Shown here: in pieces, positions 1 to 8,671 of the stretch
Layout: every line of letters starts with the position of its first letter
How positions within the stretch are numbered: position 1 is the stretch's first letter
Source of the DNA: Mycobacterium bourgelatii
GTDB lineage: Bacteria; Actinomycetota; Actinomycetes; Mycobacteriales; Mycobacteriaceae
Length of the DNA: 64,000 nucleotides
Assembly: GCF_010723575.1 (NCBI RefSeq)
Contig: NZ_BLKZ01000002.1
Span: 186,001-250,000 of the forward strand
Direction: 5' to 3'
Program-made: the position numbers and the translations under genes
The notes under the pieces: generated by a model
Database searches by the model: none
Told to the model about the DNA's origin: nothing
What the model saw: the letters and a program-made list of their open reading frames with translations, nothing else

Positions 1-20
1 GCCGAAGCTTAACCGTCGAA

Positions 21-70
21 CGTCACGCCAGCGTGGCGGCCGCCGCCGAGCGTCACGCCAGCGTGGCAGC
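21..70. repeat. Two tandem copies of a palindromic 17-bp motif
   Basis: A 17-bp word beginning CGTCACGCCAGCGTGGC occurs at 21-37 and again at 51-67, one 30-bp period apart. Each copy contains the inverted pair CACGC-CA-GCGTG and could fold into a small hairpin. The repeats lie just downstream of the minus-strand protease gene, so they could contribute to transcription termination or be a dispersed mycobacterial repeat. The function is inferred only. Confidence 0.5.
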
Positions 71-98
71 CGACGCCCGGGTAGCGCGCAGACCAGCC

Positions 99-791
99 CT
101 AGATCGGGACGAACTCCGAACCCGGCCGATTCTTGGCGTTGATGTCGGCCAGATCCGCGTTGATCGACATCACCACCGCCGGGGTGTGCAGCGGGATGTA
201 CTTCGTGACGCAGCTGGGCAGGTTTTCACTGAACGCGCCGTGGATCATCCCGACCAACAGGTTGTCGACGGTGACGGGGGCACCGGAGTCGCCCGGTCCA
301 CCGCAGACCTGCATCACGATGGTGCCCGGGTCCTGGCCCGGTCCCCAGGTGACACCGCATGAGTTGCCAGTGGAGCGCCCCTGCTTGCAGGCCACCTGCC
401 CAAACGACGGTTCCGGGCCGATGCCGTTGATCGCGAAGCCGTTGAAGTTGTTGACCGGCGTCACCTTCGCCGGATCGAACTTGATCACCGCGTAGTCCAG
501 GATGTCGTTGCCGGCGACCATGGTCCCGATGACGACGTCGCTCTGCGGTCCCTCGGCGGCGACCGGAGCCCCCGGCCCGCCGCAGTGCGCCGACGAGAAG
601 CCGACGAGATCGCCGAACTTGTCGTGCCCGATCGCGGTCAGAGTGCACATGGTGGTTCCGTTGACGACAATGCCCGCACCGCCCCCTAGCGGAATCTTGT
701 CGTCGGCGGCCGCGGTACTCGCGGGCACGACCACAAATGCGGTAAGCATGGCCACGATCGCCACGACCAAGCCGCGGTGCGCGATCTGCAC
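99..791 (-). CDS. Secreted trypsin-like serine protease (Rv3668c-like)
   Basis: This 230-residue protein starts with a typical Sec signal peptide: a short basic start, a hydrophobic stretch to about residue 22, then PASTAAA. A chymotrypsin/streptogrisin-type triad follows: His in SSAHCGG near residue 69, Asp in LDYAVIKF near 99, and Ser in GGPGDSGAP near 168. Four cysteines in the mature part suggest disulfides and export to the cell envelope or outside. Gene order (protease, holin-like protein, EphE, MarP) matches the Rv3668c locus of M. tuberculosis. The gene faces away from the next gene across about 230 bp. Its natural substrate cannot be read from the sequence. Confidence 0.85.
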   Translation of the reverse strand: MQIAHRGLVVAIVAMLTAFVVVPASTAAADDKIPLGGGAGIVVNGTTMCTLTAIGHDKFGDLVGFSSAHCGGPGAPVAAEGPQSDVVIGTMVAGNDILDYAVIKFDPAKVTPVNNFNGFAINGIGPEPSFGQVACKQGRSTGNSCGVTWGPGQDPGTIVMQVCGGPGDSGAPVTVDNLLVGMIHGAFSENLPSCVTKYIPLHTPAVVMSINADLADINAKNRPGSEFVPI

Positions 792-1019
792 AGCATTACT
801 CCCGTCAATTAGTCGGAATCGGCGAAGAGGAAAGAAAGCGCCAGTCTAAATGATGCCCTCGCGACGGCTGTCAGCTGCCAAATAGCCCCTAGCGTCAATT
901 TTGGGGCCGATTTGGCCCATTCCCCGGCTCTCGACTGGCCTCGAACGGCGTCGTCGCGCATGGCAACATAAACCGCGACGCCTGCGAACCGCCGCGCAGT
1001 GAAATCGAGAGGACCGTCT

Positions 1020-1550
1020 GTGAGCAAAGCCGATCGCACCAACAGTGTGCCCAGCACACTGACCACGATCCCGTTGGCCGACCCACACGCCAGGTCCGCC
1101 GACCCGTCGATCGGTGACCTGATAAAGGACGCGACAACTCAGATGTCGACCCTGGTACGAGCCGAGGTCGAACTCGCCCGCGCAGAAATCACGCGCGACG
1201 TCAAGAAGGGCCTGACCGGCAGCATCTTCTTCGTCTCGGCGCTGGTGGTGCTGTTCTACTCCACGTTCTTTTTCTTCTTTTTCCTCGCCGAATTGCTGGA
1301 CAGCTGGCTCTGGCGCTGGGTGGCATTCCTGATCGTGTTCTTGATCATGGTCGTGGTGACCGCCGTGCTGGCACTGTTCGGCTACCTGAAGGTGCGCCGC
1401 ATCCGCGGCCCGCAGCAGACCATTGAATCGGTCAAAGAGGCGCGCGAGGCCTTCACCCCGGGCGGTCATGACAAGCCCAAGGCAATCGCGTCGGACACCT
1501 CCGACAGCTCGCGCACGACCAACAAGTCCACCGACCCGTCGGGTTGGTAA
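1020..1550 (+). CDS. Holin-superfamily-III-like membrane protein (Rv3669-like)
   Basis: This protein of about 176 residues has a polar N-terminus, an amphipathic helix (about 35-65), then two strongly hydrophobic segments separated by a short aromatic loop. A charged, disordered tail ends in a Ser/Thr/Asp-rich stretch. This layout fits the actinobacterial phage-holin-superfamily-III/DUF1469 proteins, small inner-membrane proteins of unknown role. I chose GTG at 1020 because AGAGGA lies 7-8 bases upstream; an in-frame GTG at 999 would add seven residues. The stop (TAA) abuts the ATG of the next gene, so the two are probably co-transcribed and translationally coupled. Confidence 0.75.
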   Translation: MSKADRTNSVPSTLTTIPLADPHARSADPSIGDLIKDATTQMSTLVRAEVELARAEITRDVKKGLTGSIFFVSALVVLFYSTFFFFFFLAELLDSWLWRWVAFLIVFLIMVVVTAVLALFGYLKVRRIRGPQQTIESVKEAREAFTPGGHDKPKAIASDTSDSSRTTNKSTDPSGW

Positions 1551-2510
1551 ATGCCGCCACCAGATCCGTCGATCACTCGCATCGACGGGCCATGGCGGCA
1601 CTTGGACGTGCACGCCAACGGTATTCGGTTCCACGTCGTCGAAGCGCTTGCCGACCCGACCCCGACGCCGACCCCGGCCACGGCACGGCCGTTGGTCATC
1701 CTGTTGCACGGTTTCGGCTCGTTCTGGTGGTCGTGGCGCCATCAGCTGCGCGGTTTGTCGGGGGCCCGAGTGGTTGCGGTCGATCTGCGCGGCTACGGCG
1801 GCAGCGACAAGCCGCCTCGCGGTTACGACGGCTGGACGCTGGCCGGTGACACCGCCGGATTGATCCGCGCGCTCGGGCACTCTTCGGCCACACTCGTCGG
1901 CCACGCCGACGGCGGGTTGGCGTGCTGGACTACGGCGTTACTGCATTCTCGGCTGGTGCGTGCGATCGCGCTGGTCAGCTCACCGCACCCGGCGGCACTC
2001 CGCCGTTCCACGCTCACTCGCCGGGATCAGAGCCGCGCGCTGCTGCCCACCTTGTTGCGCTACCAAATGCCGCTGTGGCCGGAACGGTTGTTGACCAGGC
2101 GCGACGGGGAGGAGATCGAGCGGCTCATTCGTAGCCGCAGCTCGGCCAAGTGGGTCGCCTCCGAAGACTTCTCGCAATCGATCGGCTATCTGCGGCGGGC
2201 GATCCAAATACCCGGCGCCGCCCACTGTGCGCTGGAGTATCAGCGCTGGGCGGTGCGCAGCCAACTGCGCGGTGAAGGCCGGCGATTCATGCGATCGATG
2301 ATTCACCAGCTCGGCGTGCCCTTGCTGCACCTGCGCGGCGACGCCGACCCCTACGTGCTGGCCGGCACGGTCGAGCACACCCAGCGATACGCGCCGCACG
2401 GACGCTATGTATCGATCGCCAACGCTGGACATTTCGGCCACGAAGAGTCGCCGCAAGAGGTCAACCGCCACCTGATGCGGTTCTTCAAGCAGATCCACCC
2501 GCTCAGCTGA
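1551..2510 (+). CDS. ephE: Alpha/beta hydrolase, EphE-like epoxide hydrolase
   Basis: This 319-residue alpha/beta-hydrolase carries the oxyanion motif HGFGSFWW, the strand VVAVDLRGYGGSDKP, a nucleophile elbow GHADGG with Asp as nucleophile, a late acidic residue in RGDADPY, and the catalytic His in NAGHFGHEE. An Asp nucleophile is the signature of epoxide hydrolases and haloalkane dehalogenases, and the order of neighbours matches ephE (Rv3670). It probably opens lipid or xenobiotic epoxides to diols. Its ATG follows the upstream stop directly. Its 3' end overlaps the convergent marP gene by 8 bp. Function rests on family and synteny. Confidence 0.8.
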   Translation: MPPPDPSITRIDGPWRHLDVHANGIRFHVVEALADPTPTPTPATARPLVILLHGFGSFWWSWRHQLRGLSGARVVAVDLRGYGGSDKPPRGYDGWTLAGDTAGLIRALGHSSATLVGHADGGLACWTTALLHSRLVRAIALVSSPHPAALRRSTLTRRDQSRALLPTLLRYQMPLWPERLLTRRDGEEIERLIRSRSSAKWVASEDFSQSIGYLRRAIQIPGAAHCALEYQRWAVRSQLRGEGRRFMRSMIHQLGVPLLHLRGDADPYVLAGTVEHTQRYAPHGRYVSIANAGHFGHEESPQEVNRHLMRFFKQIHPLS

Positions 2511-3705
2511 CGCAGGTGCCGGTATCGACCTTCTGGGTGGCGTCCATCTTCGCGCGCTGTGCGGCCACCTCACTGGCCGTGAGTACGAACCCGGTGTCTG
2601 CGTCGTCCACGGCGGCGCCGAAGACCACGCCTAGGACCTCACCGTTGAGATTGATCAGCGGTCCGCCCGAATCGCCTTGCTCCACGGTGGCTCGGATGGT
2701 GTAAACGTCGCGGGTGACGGGCTGCGGGTTCCGGTAGATGTCGGGCCCGCTGAGCTTGATGGCCTCGCGAATTCTGGCCGGCGTCGCCGTGAAGTTGCCG
2801 CCGCCCGGGTAGCCCAGTACCACGACGCTGGCGCCCGACTTCGCCTCGGTCTCGGCGAAGATCAGCGGCGGCGCTTCCAGTTCCGGGACAGCGAGGATCG
2901 CGATGTCGACCCTCGGGTCGTAAGAAACCACCGTGGCATCAAGACGCTTGCCGCTGACGTAGACCTGCACGGTGTCGGATCCGGCGACGACGTGCGCGTT
3001 GGTCATGATCCGATTGGGCGCGATGACGAAGCCGCTGCCTTCCAGCACCTTCTGGCAGCTGGGCGCGAGGCTGCGCACCTTGACGACACTGGGCGCGACA
3101 GCGGCCACCACCGGGCTGTCGCGCAATGCCGGATCGGGTGAGGCGACGGGAATCACCGGGGTGCGGCTGAAGGGCTCCAACACCGCGGGCAGCCCGGAGG
3201 TGTCCAGCAGTGCCGAGAGTCGCTTGGGCACGGTCTTCAACCAGGGTGGCGCGACCTCGTTGACCTGGGCGAGCACCCTCGACCCCCGGACCGCGGCGGC
3301 CAACTCGGGCTGGTCCTTCGACTGGGTGAGCGGTGTCGCCAGCAGCCAGGCGGCGGTCAACACCACCATCAGCTGCACGGCGACTCCGATCACCGAGTCG
3401 ATCGTGCGTACCGGCCGGTTGCGGATCGCCCCGCGAACCGCCCGTCCCAGCACCACGCCGGCCACTTCGCCGACCACCACCAGCGCCAGGATCAGGAATA
3501 AGGCGGCGAACAGTTTTGCGCGCGGTGCGGCGATGTGGCTGACGATGTGCGGGGCCAGCAGGACCCCCGCGACCGCGCCCAGCAGTACCCCGGCGAACGA
3601 CAGCAGCGAACCCAAGGCACCGGACCGCCAGCCTGAGATCGCCGCGATGAAGGCGACCGCCAGCACGGCGATGTCCAGCCACTGCGACGGTGTCATCGAG
3701 TTCAT
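2503..3705 (-). CDS. marP: Membrane-anchored periplasmic serine protease MarP
   Basis: The 400-residue protein has four N-terminal membrane helices in a CvpA-like domain (about 1-160), then a trypsin/HtrA-like domain. Its triad is His in MTNAHVV, Asp in DPRVDIAIL and Ser in EQGDSGGPL. A cysteine before the protease core (SCQKVLEGSGF) and one near the C-terminus (DTGTCVS) match the disulfide pair described for M. tuberculosis MarP (Rv3671c), which keeps internal pH stable under acid and oxidative stress. The start overlaps the end of the upstream NUDIX gene by 4 bp, placing it last in a minus-strand operon nth, thioredoxin-like, NUDIX, marP. Confidence 0.92.
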   Translation of the reverse strand: MNSMTPSQWLDIAVLAVAFIAAISGWRSGALGSLLSFAGVLLGAVAGVLLAPHIVSHIAAPRAKLFAALFLILALVVVGEVAGVVLGRAVRGAIRNRPVRTIDSVIGVAVQLMVVLTAAWLLATPLTQSKDQPELAAAVRGSRVLAQVNEVAPPWLKTVPKRLSALLDTSGLPAVLEPFSRTPVIPVASPDPALRDSPVVAAVAPSVVKVRSLAPSCQKVLEGSGFVIAPNRIMTNAHVVAGSDTVQVYVSGKRLDATVVSYDPRVDIAILAVPELEAPPLIFAETEAKSGASVVVLGYPGGGNFTATPARIREAIKLSGPDIYRNPQPVTRDVYTIRATVEQGDSGGPLINLNGEVLGVVFGAAVDDADTGFVLTASEVAAQRAKMDATQKVDTGTCVS

Positions 3706-4466
3706 CGCACCCCGCCCTGGCCGCCCACCAGCGCCATCGCCTCGTCCAACTCACGGATGTTCTCGGTGTCCCAGGGTTGCGCCCAACCCGCGACGTCGAG
3801 CACCGCAGAGATCACCTGGCCAGTGAAGCCCCAGACCAACATTTGGTTCAGCAGAAACGCCGGTCCGGCCCAACGCCGGCCGAGGGCGCTGCGGTAGACC
3901 GTCAAGCGGTTGGCCGGATTGATGAACGCTCGGACCGGGACACGCGCCACGATCGCCGTCTCGGCCTCGTTCATGACGGTCACCGGTCCCGGATCCGGCG
4001 AATAGGCCAGTACCGGTACGACGTGGAATCTGGACGGCGCGATGAAGGTGCGTTCCATCGTGGCCAGAGGGTAAAGGCGAGAGACATCGATGCCTGTTTC
4101 CTCGTGCGCTTCCCGCAGCGCGGTGGCGACGGGCCCGTCGTCCTCGGGATCGGAGGCGCCGCCGGGGAAGGCGGCCTGGCCGGCGTGGTGACGCAGCGTC
4201 GATGCCCGCACCGTCAACAACAGATCGGCATCGTCGGGGACACCGCCGTCGGCGGGGGCGTCCGGCGGACCCGAGAACAACACCAAAACGGCGGCTTCCC
4301 GGTCGTCGCGCCGCAACTTGGCGGTGGCGCGAGCGGCGGTCACCATGGCCAGCACGTCAGCGGGCAGCCGTCGCCGGAACGCTTCGGGCATCTGATCGAC
4401 GTTGTCAACGAGCGGGCGCAGCCACGCCGGGCCGACGTCAGGCTTCAGGGAAACCGCTAAACCCAC
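3702..4466 (-). CDS. NUDIX hydrolase, CoA-pyrophosphatase-like (Rv3672c-like)
   Basis: The Nudix box is readable as G-x5-E-x7-REAHEETGI. It is preceded by the LLTVRASTLRHHAGQAAFPGG-type signature (Arg, His-His, Gly-Gln, FPGG) of the family that cleaves coenzyme A and its derivatives. I place the start at GTG 4466, giving about 254 residues, because a GAGGGAG ribosome site lies just upstream. The reading frame continues upstream to 4535, but that would overlap the previous gene by about 50 bp. It overlaps marP by 4 bp and is part of the same operon. CoA pyrophosphatase activity is a family inference. Confidence 0.83.
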   Translation of the reverse strand: MGLAVSLKPDVGPAWLRPLVDNVDQMPEAFRRRLPADVLAMVTAARATAKLRRDDREAAVLVLFSGPPDAPADGGVPDDADLLLTVRASTLRHHAGQAAFPGGASDPEDDGPVATALREAHEETGIDVSRLYPLATMERTFIAPSRFHVVPVLAYSPDPGPVTVMNEAETAIVARVPVRAFINPANRLTVYRSALGRRWAGPAFLLNQMLVWGFTGQVISAVLDVAGWAQPWDTENIRELDEAMALVGGQGGVR

Positions 4467-4485
4467 CGGCTCCCTCCCTCGGTGC

Positions 4486-5124
4486 TCACGTGCTTCCGAC
4501 CGCGGCCGCGATCTCGTCGGCACTGCCGAAAGCACGCGGAAGGGTCTGGGCCACGCTACCGTCCGGACGCAAAACCACCGTCGCTGGCATCACGTTTGGT
4601 ACGCGCAAGGCGCTGGCCACCAGGCGTCGGCCATCCTGGAAGGTGGGCAGCCTAACGCCGAGATCGGCCAGGCGCAGCAACGCGGCCGTCTCGTTCTCAT
4701 CTTGATGCACCGTCACCACCAACACTTCGGACCCGACTCGTCGTTGATATTCGGCCATTGCGGGCAATTCCGCAGCGCATGGCGCACACCAATATGCCCA
4801 CAAGTTGATGATCACGCGTCGTCCTGCGAATGCACGGGAGACGTCGACGGGGGCGCCGTCGCCCGCACACTGAACAACCACTTCGTGCAAAGCCGCCACG
4901 GCGGGCCCATCACCCGCGGCCGGGCAAGGCGGCAGATCCGCGCGCTGCCGGGGACCGGCCAACGCCTCCGGCGTGTCGGCGTCGCGGTGTTCGCGCCGTC
5001 CGGGCGACTGGGTGACGCCGGGTGCTGAATCGTTGAGTTGAGTGGCCAACGCGGCTATCAGGGCCGCCACCACCACCAGGATCGCGATGGTCCAGCGGGT
5101 CGTCCCGGAAAGTCGCGATATCAC
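4486..5124 (-). CDS. Membrane-anchored thioredoxin-like (TlpA/CcmG-type) protein
   Basis: This 212-residue protein has one N-terminal membrane anchor (about residues 11-27), a flexible linker, and a thioredoxin fold with the active-site motif WCAPC in INLWAYWCAPC. A cis-proline-type segment (VPNVMPATVV) is also present. It should face the outside of the cytoplasmic membrane and reduce or exchange disulfides. The GTG start overlaps the stop of nth by 4 bases (GTGA), so translation is coupled. The neighbour MarP needs a disulfide for function, so a role in its oxidation is possible but unproven. The order matches Rv3673c. Confidence 0.87.
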   Translation of the reverse strand: MISRLSGTTRWTIAILVVVAALIAALATQLNDSAPGVTQSPGRREHRDADTPEALAGPRQRADLPPCPAAGDGPAVAALHEVVVQCAGDGAPVDVSRAFAGRRVIINLWAYWCAPCAAELPAMAEYQRRVGSEVLVVTVHQDENETAALLRLADLGVRLPTFQDGRRLVASALRVPNVMPATVVLRPDGSVAQTLPRAFGSADEIAAAVGST

Positions 5125-5930
5125 AACCCGGCCATGGCCAGCAGATGCTCGGTTTCCGGACCCTGCACCAGTGGCGCCGCCAGCAACGGGTCGGTGGGCC
5201 CGAGCCCGTAGGAAGGACAGTCTTTAGCAAGCACGCACACACCGCATGCGGGTTTGCGGGCGTGACACACGCGTCGCCCGTGAAAGATCACGCGATGGCT
5301 CAGCAGCGTCCATTCTCTTCGCTCAATGAGTTCGCCGACGGCGTGTTCGACCTTGACCGGGTCCTCTTCGGCCGTCCAGCGCCAGCGCCGCACCAGCCTG
5401 CCGAAGTGTGTATCGACCGTGATGCCGGGAATGTTGAAGGCATTTCCCAGGATGACGTTGGCGGTCTTGCGACCCACGCCGGGCAGCGTTACCAGCTCCT
5501 CCATGGTGGCAGGCACCTCGCCGTCAAATCGCTCGACCAGGGCTTGGCCCAATCCGATGAGCGCGTTGGCCTTGTTGCGGTAGAAGCCCGTCGGGCGGAT
5601 CAAAGCCTCCAACTCGGCGCGGTCGGCCTGCGCGTAGTCCAGCGCCGTTGTGTATTTCTTGAACAACGCGGGAGTCGTCAGATTCACTCGCTTGTCGGTG
5701 CTTTGCGCCGAAAGGATGGTCGCCACCGCAAGCTCGAGCGGATTAGTGAAGTCGAGCTCGCAGTAGACGTGTGGGAAGGCCTTCGCCAGGGTGCGATTCA
5801 TCCGACGCGCGCGTCGTACCAACCCCGTCCGGGTCTCGTTGGCGAATCGCTTGGCTTGGTTGGTGGCGGGGCCGGGGGCGGGCTTGACCGGTTCTGCTTT
5901 CGAGCGCCCAGACGACTTTGCCGCTGTCAC
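5121..5930 (-). CDS. nth: Endonuclease III, DNA base-excision repair
   Basis: This 269-residue protein carries the helix-hairpin-helix LPGVGRKTANVI with the catalytic Lys, the catalytic Asp in VDTHFGRL, and the iron-sulfur cluster loop C-x6-C-x2-C-x5-C near residues 218-234. These are the complete hallmarks of endonuclease III, a glycosylase/AP-lyase removing oxidised pyrimidines. The N-terminus is about 35 residues longer than the E. coli enzyme and basic, as in mycobacterial Nth (Rv3674c). GTG 5930 is the likely start. It is the first gene of the minus-strand operon that continues to marP. Confidence 0.93.
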   Translation of the reverse strand: MTAAKSSGRSKAEPVKPAPGPATNQAKRFANETRTGLVRRARRMNRTLAKAFPHVYCELDFTNPLELAVATILSAQSTDKRVNLTTPALFKKYTTALDYAQADRAELEALIRPTGFYRNKANALIGLGQALVERFDGEVPATMEELVTLPGVGRKTANVILGNAFNIPGITVDTHFGRLVRRWRWTAEEDPVKVEHAVGELIERREWTLLSHRVIFHGRRVCHARKPACGVCVLAKDCPSYGLGPTDPLLAAPLVQGPETEHLLAMAGL

Positions 5931-5974
5931 CTACGACAGAGTACTGATTTCGTAATCTGTCTGAGACCTTGGCC

Positions 5975-6364
5975 ATGTTTACTCGATCTGTGTTGTGGTT
6001 GCTGGTGGCCTGCATTCCAGGCCTACTGATGCTGGCGACGCTCGGGCTCGGGCGGCTGGAGAAGGCGCTGGCCCACGACACCGTCAGCGCTACAGACGTC
6101 GCCGAATTCCTACAGGTTGCCGATGCCGTGGACGTGCACACGTTGGCCCGGGAGGGCATGCCTGAGGCGCTGGACTATCTGCACCGTCGCCAGGCTTTGG
6201 AACTCACCGAAGGCCAATCCACGTCGATGGGCAAGCATCACGCCGGTTCGCTGTCCGCGCACGATCTCATGCGTGCCGCCGAGGCCGGCCTGCCGACGAG
6301 GGTTCACAGAGCCTCCCGAGCCAATCCGCAACTTACGGCGACTCGACACGTCAATCGCGTATAG
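5975..6364 (+). CDS. Small membrane protein, Rv3675-like
   Basis: This protein of about 129 residues has a single N-terminal hydrophobic helix (about residues 5-24), followed by a soluble acidic/His-containing part. No catalytic motif is evident. It lies between nth and crp, the position of the unknown gene Rv3675. ATG 5975 is preferred; a TTG two codons earlier (5969) is an alternative start. It is transcribed in the same direction as crp but ends about 100 bp before it, so it may have its own promoter. The last 20 residues are basic and low-complexity. The product's role is unknown. Confidence 0.65.
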   Translation: MFTRSVLWLLVACIPGLLMLATLGLGRLEKALAHDTVSATDVAEFLQVADAVDVHTLAREGMPEALDYLHRRQALELTEGQSTSMGKHHAGSLSAHDLMRAAEAGLPTRVHRASRANPQLTATRHVNRV

Positions 6365-6468
6365 CGTTGGCAGGTCGATCCGATTGGCCTACGTTTAGAG
6401 TCGTGTCGGCCGTCACAGGTTGACCTGCCCGTATTCGTTGGAACCCGAAGAGGCAAGAAGAGGCACAC

Positions 6469-7143
6469 GTGGACGACATCCTGGCAAGGGCGGGGATCTT
6501 CCAAGGGGTAGAGCCCGGCGCAGTAGCCGCTTTGACCAAGCAACTGCAGCCGGTCGACTTCCCCCGCGGACATACCGTTTTCGCCGAGGGTGAGCCGGGC
6601 GACCGGCTCTACATCATCGTTTCGGGAAAGGTGAAGATTGGGCGCCGGTCACCGGATGGCCGAGAGAACCTGCTGACCATCATGGGTCCGTCCGACATGT
6701 TCGGCGAGCTGTCGATCTTCGACCCAGGTCCCCGGACGTCCAGCGCCACCACGATCACCGAGGTGCGAGCGGTGTCGATGGACCGCGACGCGCTGCGGGC
6801 ATGGATCGCCGATCGCCCGGAGATCGCCGAGCAACTGCTGCGGGTGCTGGCCCGCCGGTTGCGGCGCACCAACAACAACCTGGCCGACTTGATCTTCACC
6901 GACGTGCCCGGTCGGGTGGCCAAGCAGCTACTGCAGCTCGCCCAGCGTTTCGGCACCCAGGAGGGTGGCGCGATGCGGGTGACGCACGACCTGACTCAAG
7001 AGGAGATCGCGCAGTTGGTGGGCGCTTCCCGCGAGACGGTGAACAAAGCGCTCGCCGATTTTGCCCACCGCGGCTGGATCCGCCTGGAGGGCAAGAGTGT
7101 GCTGATCTCGGACTCCGAGCGGCTGGCCCGCCGAGCGAGGTAA
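6469..7143 (+). CDS. crp: cAMP receptor protein Crp, global regulator
   Basis: The 224-residue protein has an N-terminal cyclic-nucleotide-binding domain with GDRLYIIVSGKVKIG and FGELSIFDPGPRTSSAT. The Arg-Thr-Ser-Ser part of the latter contacts the cAMP phosphate. A dimerisation helix follows, then a C-terminal winged helix with the recognition helix SRETVNKALADF. Length and text agree with M. tuberculosis Crp (Rv3676), which controls many genes including rpfA and whiB1. GTG 6469 is supported by AAGAGG five bases upstream. Unlike in M. tuberculosis, it is followed here by a TerC/DedA/GreA-like block. Confidence 0.95.
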   Translation: MDDILARAGIFQGVEPGAVAALTKQLQPVDFPRGHTVFAEGEPGDRLYIIVSGKVKIGRRSPDGRENLLTIMGPSDMFGELSIFDPGPRTSSATTITEVRAVSMDRDALRAWIADRPEIAEQLLRVLARRLRRTNNNLADLIFTDVPGRVAKQLLQLAQRFGTQEGGAMRVTHDLTQEEIAQLVGASRETVNKALADFAHRGWIRLEGKSVLISDSERLARRAR

Positions 7144-7417
7144 GCGCGCGCGTAGCGCGGGACGCCGCGATGACGCGGCGTCTCCAGGCAAGTCACCCGG
7201 TCGGTGGTCGGCTACGTCGGTGCGGCTAGAGAAGCCAGCAGGACCGATGGGTAGACATCGTTAGCTCGTTCTCTGGTTGATTCCTGGTCGTTGTTTGACC
7301 AAAACGATTTCGCCAAACTTCCCGGCGTGTTGTTGGTAACGCCCGGCCTACTGTTGCTGCAGAACGGGTACGGAGAGGTCAAGAAGTTAGATCGATGAAA
7401 GAGCGGTGCGGCAGGCG

Positions 7418-8647
7418 ATGATCGTCCCCGACTGGGTGTGGGCCCTGACCATTGCCGGCATCGTGGCTCTGCTGGCCTTCGACTTCTTCTTCCACGTCCG
7501 CAAGGCACACGTCCCGACCCTGCGGGAAGCGGCGGTCTGGTCGGCCGGCTATGTCGCCGTCGCTTTGCTCTTCGGGGTCGCCGTGCTGCTGTTCGGGGGT
7601 GGCGATGCGGGGTCGGAGTACTTCGCCGGCTACATCACCGAAAAGGCATTGTCCGTCGACAACCTCTTTGTGTTCCTGGTGATCATGAGCAGCTTCCGGG
7701 TGCCGCGCGAGGACCAGCAGAAGGTTTTGCTGTTCGGGATCACCTTCGCGTTGATCGCTCGCAGCGGTTTCATATTTCTCGGCGCCGCGCTGATCAACGC
7801 ATTCGCGTGGGTTTTCTACCTGTTTGGGCTGATCCTGTTGATCACCGCCGGCCACGTCCTGAAGCCGGATGACGACGACGAATCCCGCAAAGCCAACAAT
7901 TTCCCGGTCCGCGTAGCCAAGAAGGTCATTCGCACCAGCGAGCACTACGACGGCGACAAGTTGTTCACCAAGATCGACGGTAAGCGGGCAATGACACCGA
8001 TGCTGCTGGTGATGGTGGCACTCGGCGGCACCGACGTCCTTTTCGCGCTCGACTCAATCCCGGCCATCTTCGGGCTTACGCAGAACGTGTTCATCGTCTT
8101 CACCGCCACCGCGTTCTCGCTGCTCGGTCTTAGGCAGCTCTATTTCCTCCTCGACGGCCTGCTGGACCGACTCGTCTACCTCTCCTACGGGCTGGCGGCA
8201 ATCCTCGGCTTCATCGGCGTCAAGCTGATCCTGCACGCGCTGCACGAGAACAACGTGCCGTTCATCAATGACGGCGAACCGGTGCCGGTCATCGAGATCA
8301 GCACATCGATCTCACTGGTCGTGATCATCGGTTTGCTGGGTGTCACAGTGGCGGCCTCGTTGCTCAGTCCGAAGGGCAAGGCGAAGATGGCGATCGCCAA
8401 CGCACGTCGGCACGCCACCGCTTACCTGGACTCCGAATACACCCACGATCCGGAAGAACGCGAACGCATCTTCAAGAAGTTGATCAAAGAGCGCGACCAG
8501 ATCATGTCGCTCGAACCCAAGTACCAGAACCTCGTGCGCGACGAGCAGGCATTGAACGATCTACTCGAGCGCGCTGCCGCCAAGCACAACGAAGCGGTGG
8601 AGCGCGGCGAGGCCGAACCACACACCGTCAAGGGTTTGACGGCATGA
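7418..8647 (+). CDS. TerC-family integral membrane protein
   Basis: A multi-pass membrane protein of about 409 residues with roughly nine hydrophobic helices. The TerC signature includes EKALSVDNLFVF with an intramembrane Glu and Asp, and the second half repeats this with GTDVLFALDSIPAIF. TerC proteins are linked to tellurite resistance and, in recent work on other bacteria, to manganese export during protein secretion. The C-terminus is a charged cytosolic helix. I prefer ATG 7418 to GTG 7406 because family members begin near this point. It is followed 25 bp later by a DedA-family gene, probably in the same transcript. Confidence 0.85.
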   Translation: MIVPDWVWALTIAGIVALLAFDFFFHVRKAHVPTLREAAVWSAGYVAVALLFGVAVLLFGGGDAGSEYFAGYITEKALSVDNLFVFLVIMSSFRVPREDQQKVLLFGITFALIARSGFIFLGAALINAFAWVFYLFGLILLITAGHVLKPDDDDESRKANNFPVRVAKKVIRTSEHYDGDKLFTKIDGKRAMTPMLLVMVALGGTDVLFALDSIPAIFGLTQNVFIVFTATAFSLLGLRQLYFLLDGLLDRLVYLSYGLAAILGFIGVKLILHALHENNVPFINDGEPVPVIEISTSISLVVIIGLLGVTVAASLLSPKGKAKMAIANARRHATAYLDSEYTHDPEERERIFKKLIKERDQIMSLEPKYQNLVRDEQALNDLLERAAAKHNEAVERGEAEPHTVKGLTA

Positions 8648-8671
8648 CCGGCGTGTTGAAGGCGGTGCGCG

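Noticed and set aside
846..1904. Long minus-strand open frame of about 352 codons across the holin-like and ephE genes
   Set aside because: It is a mirror frame of two genes with clear membrane helices and hydrolase motifs. Its translation is Arg/Gln-rich without any domain.
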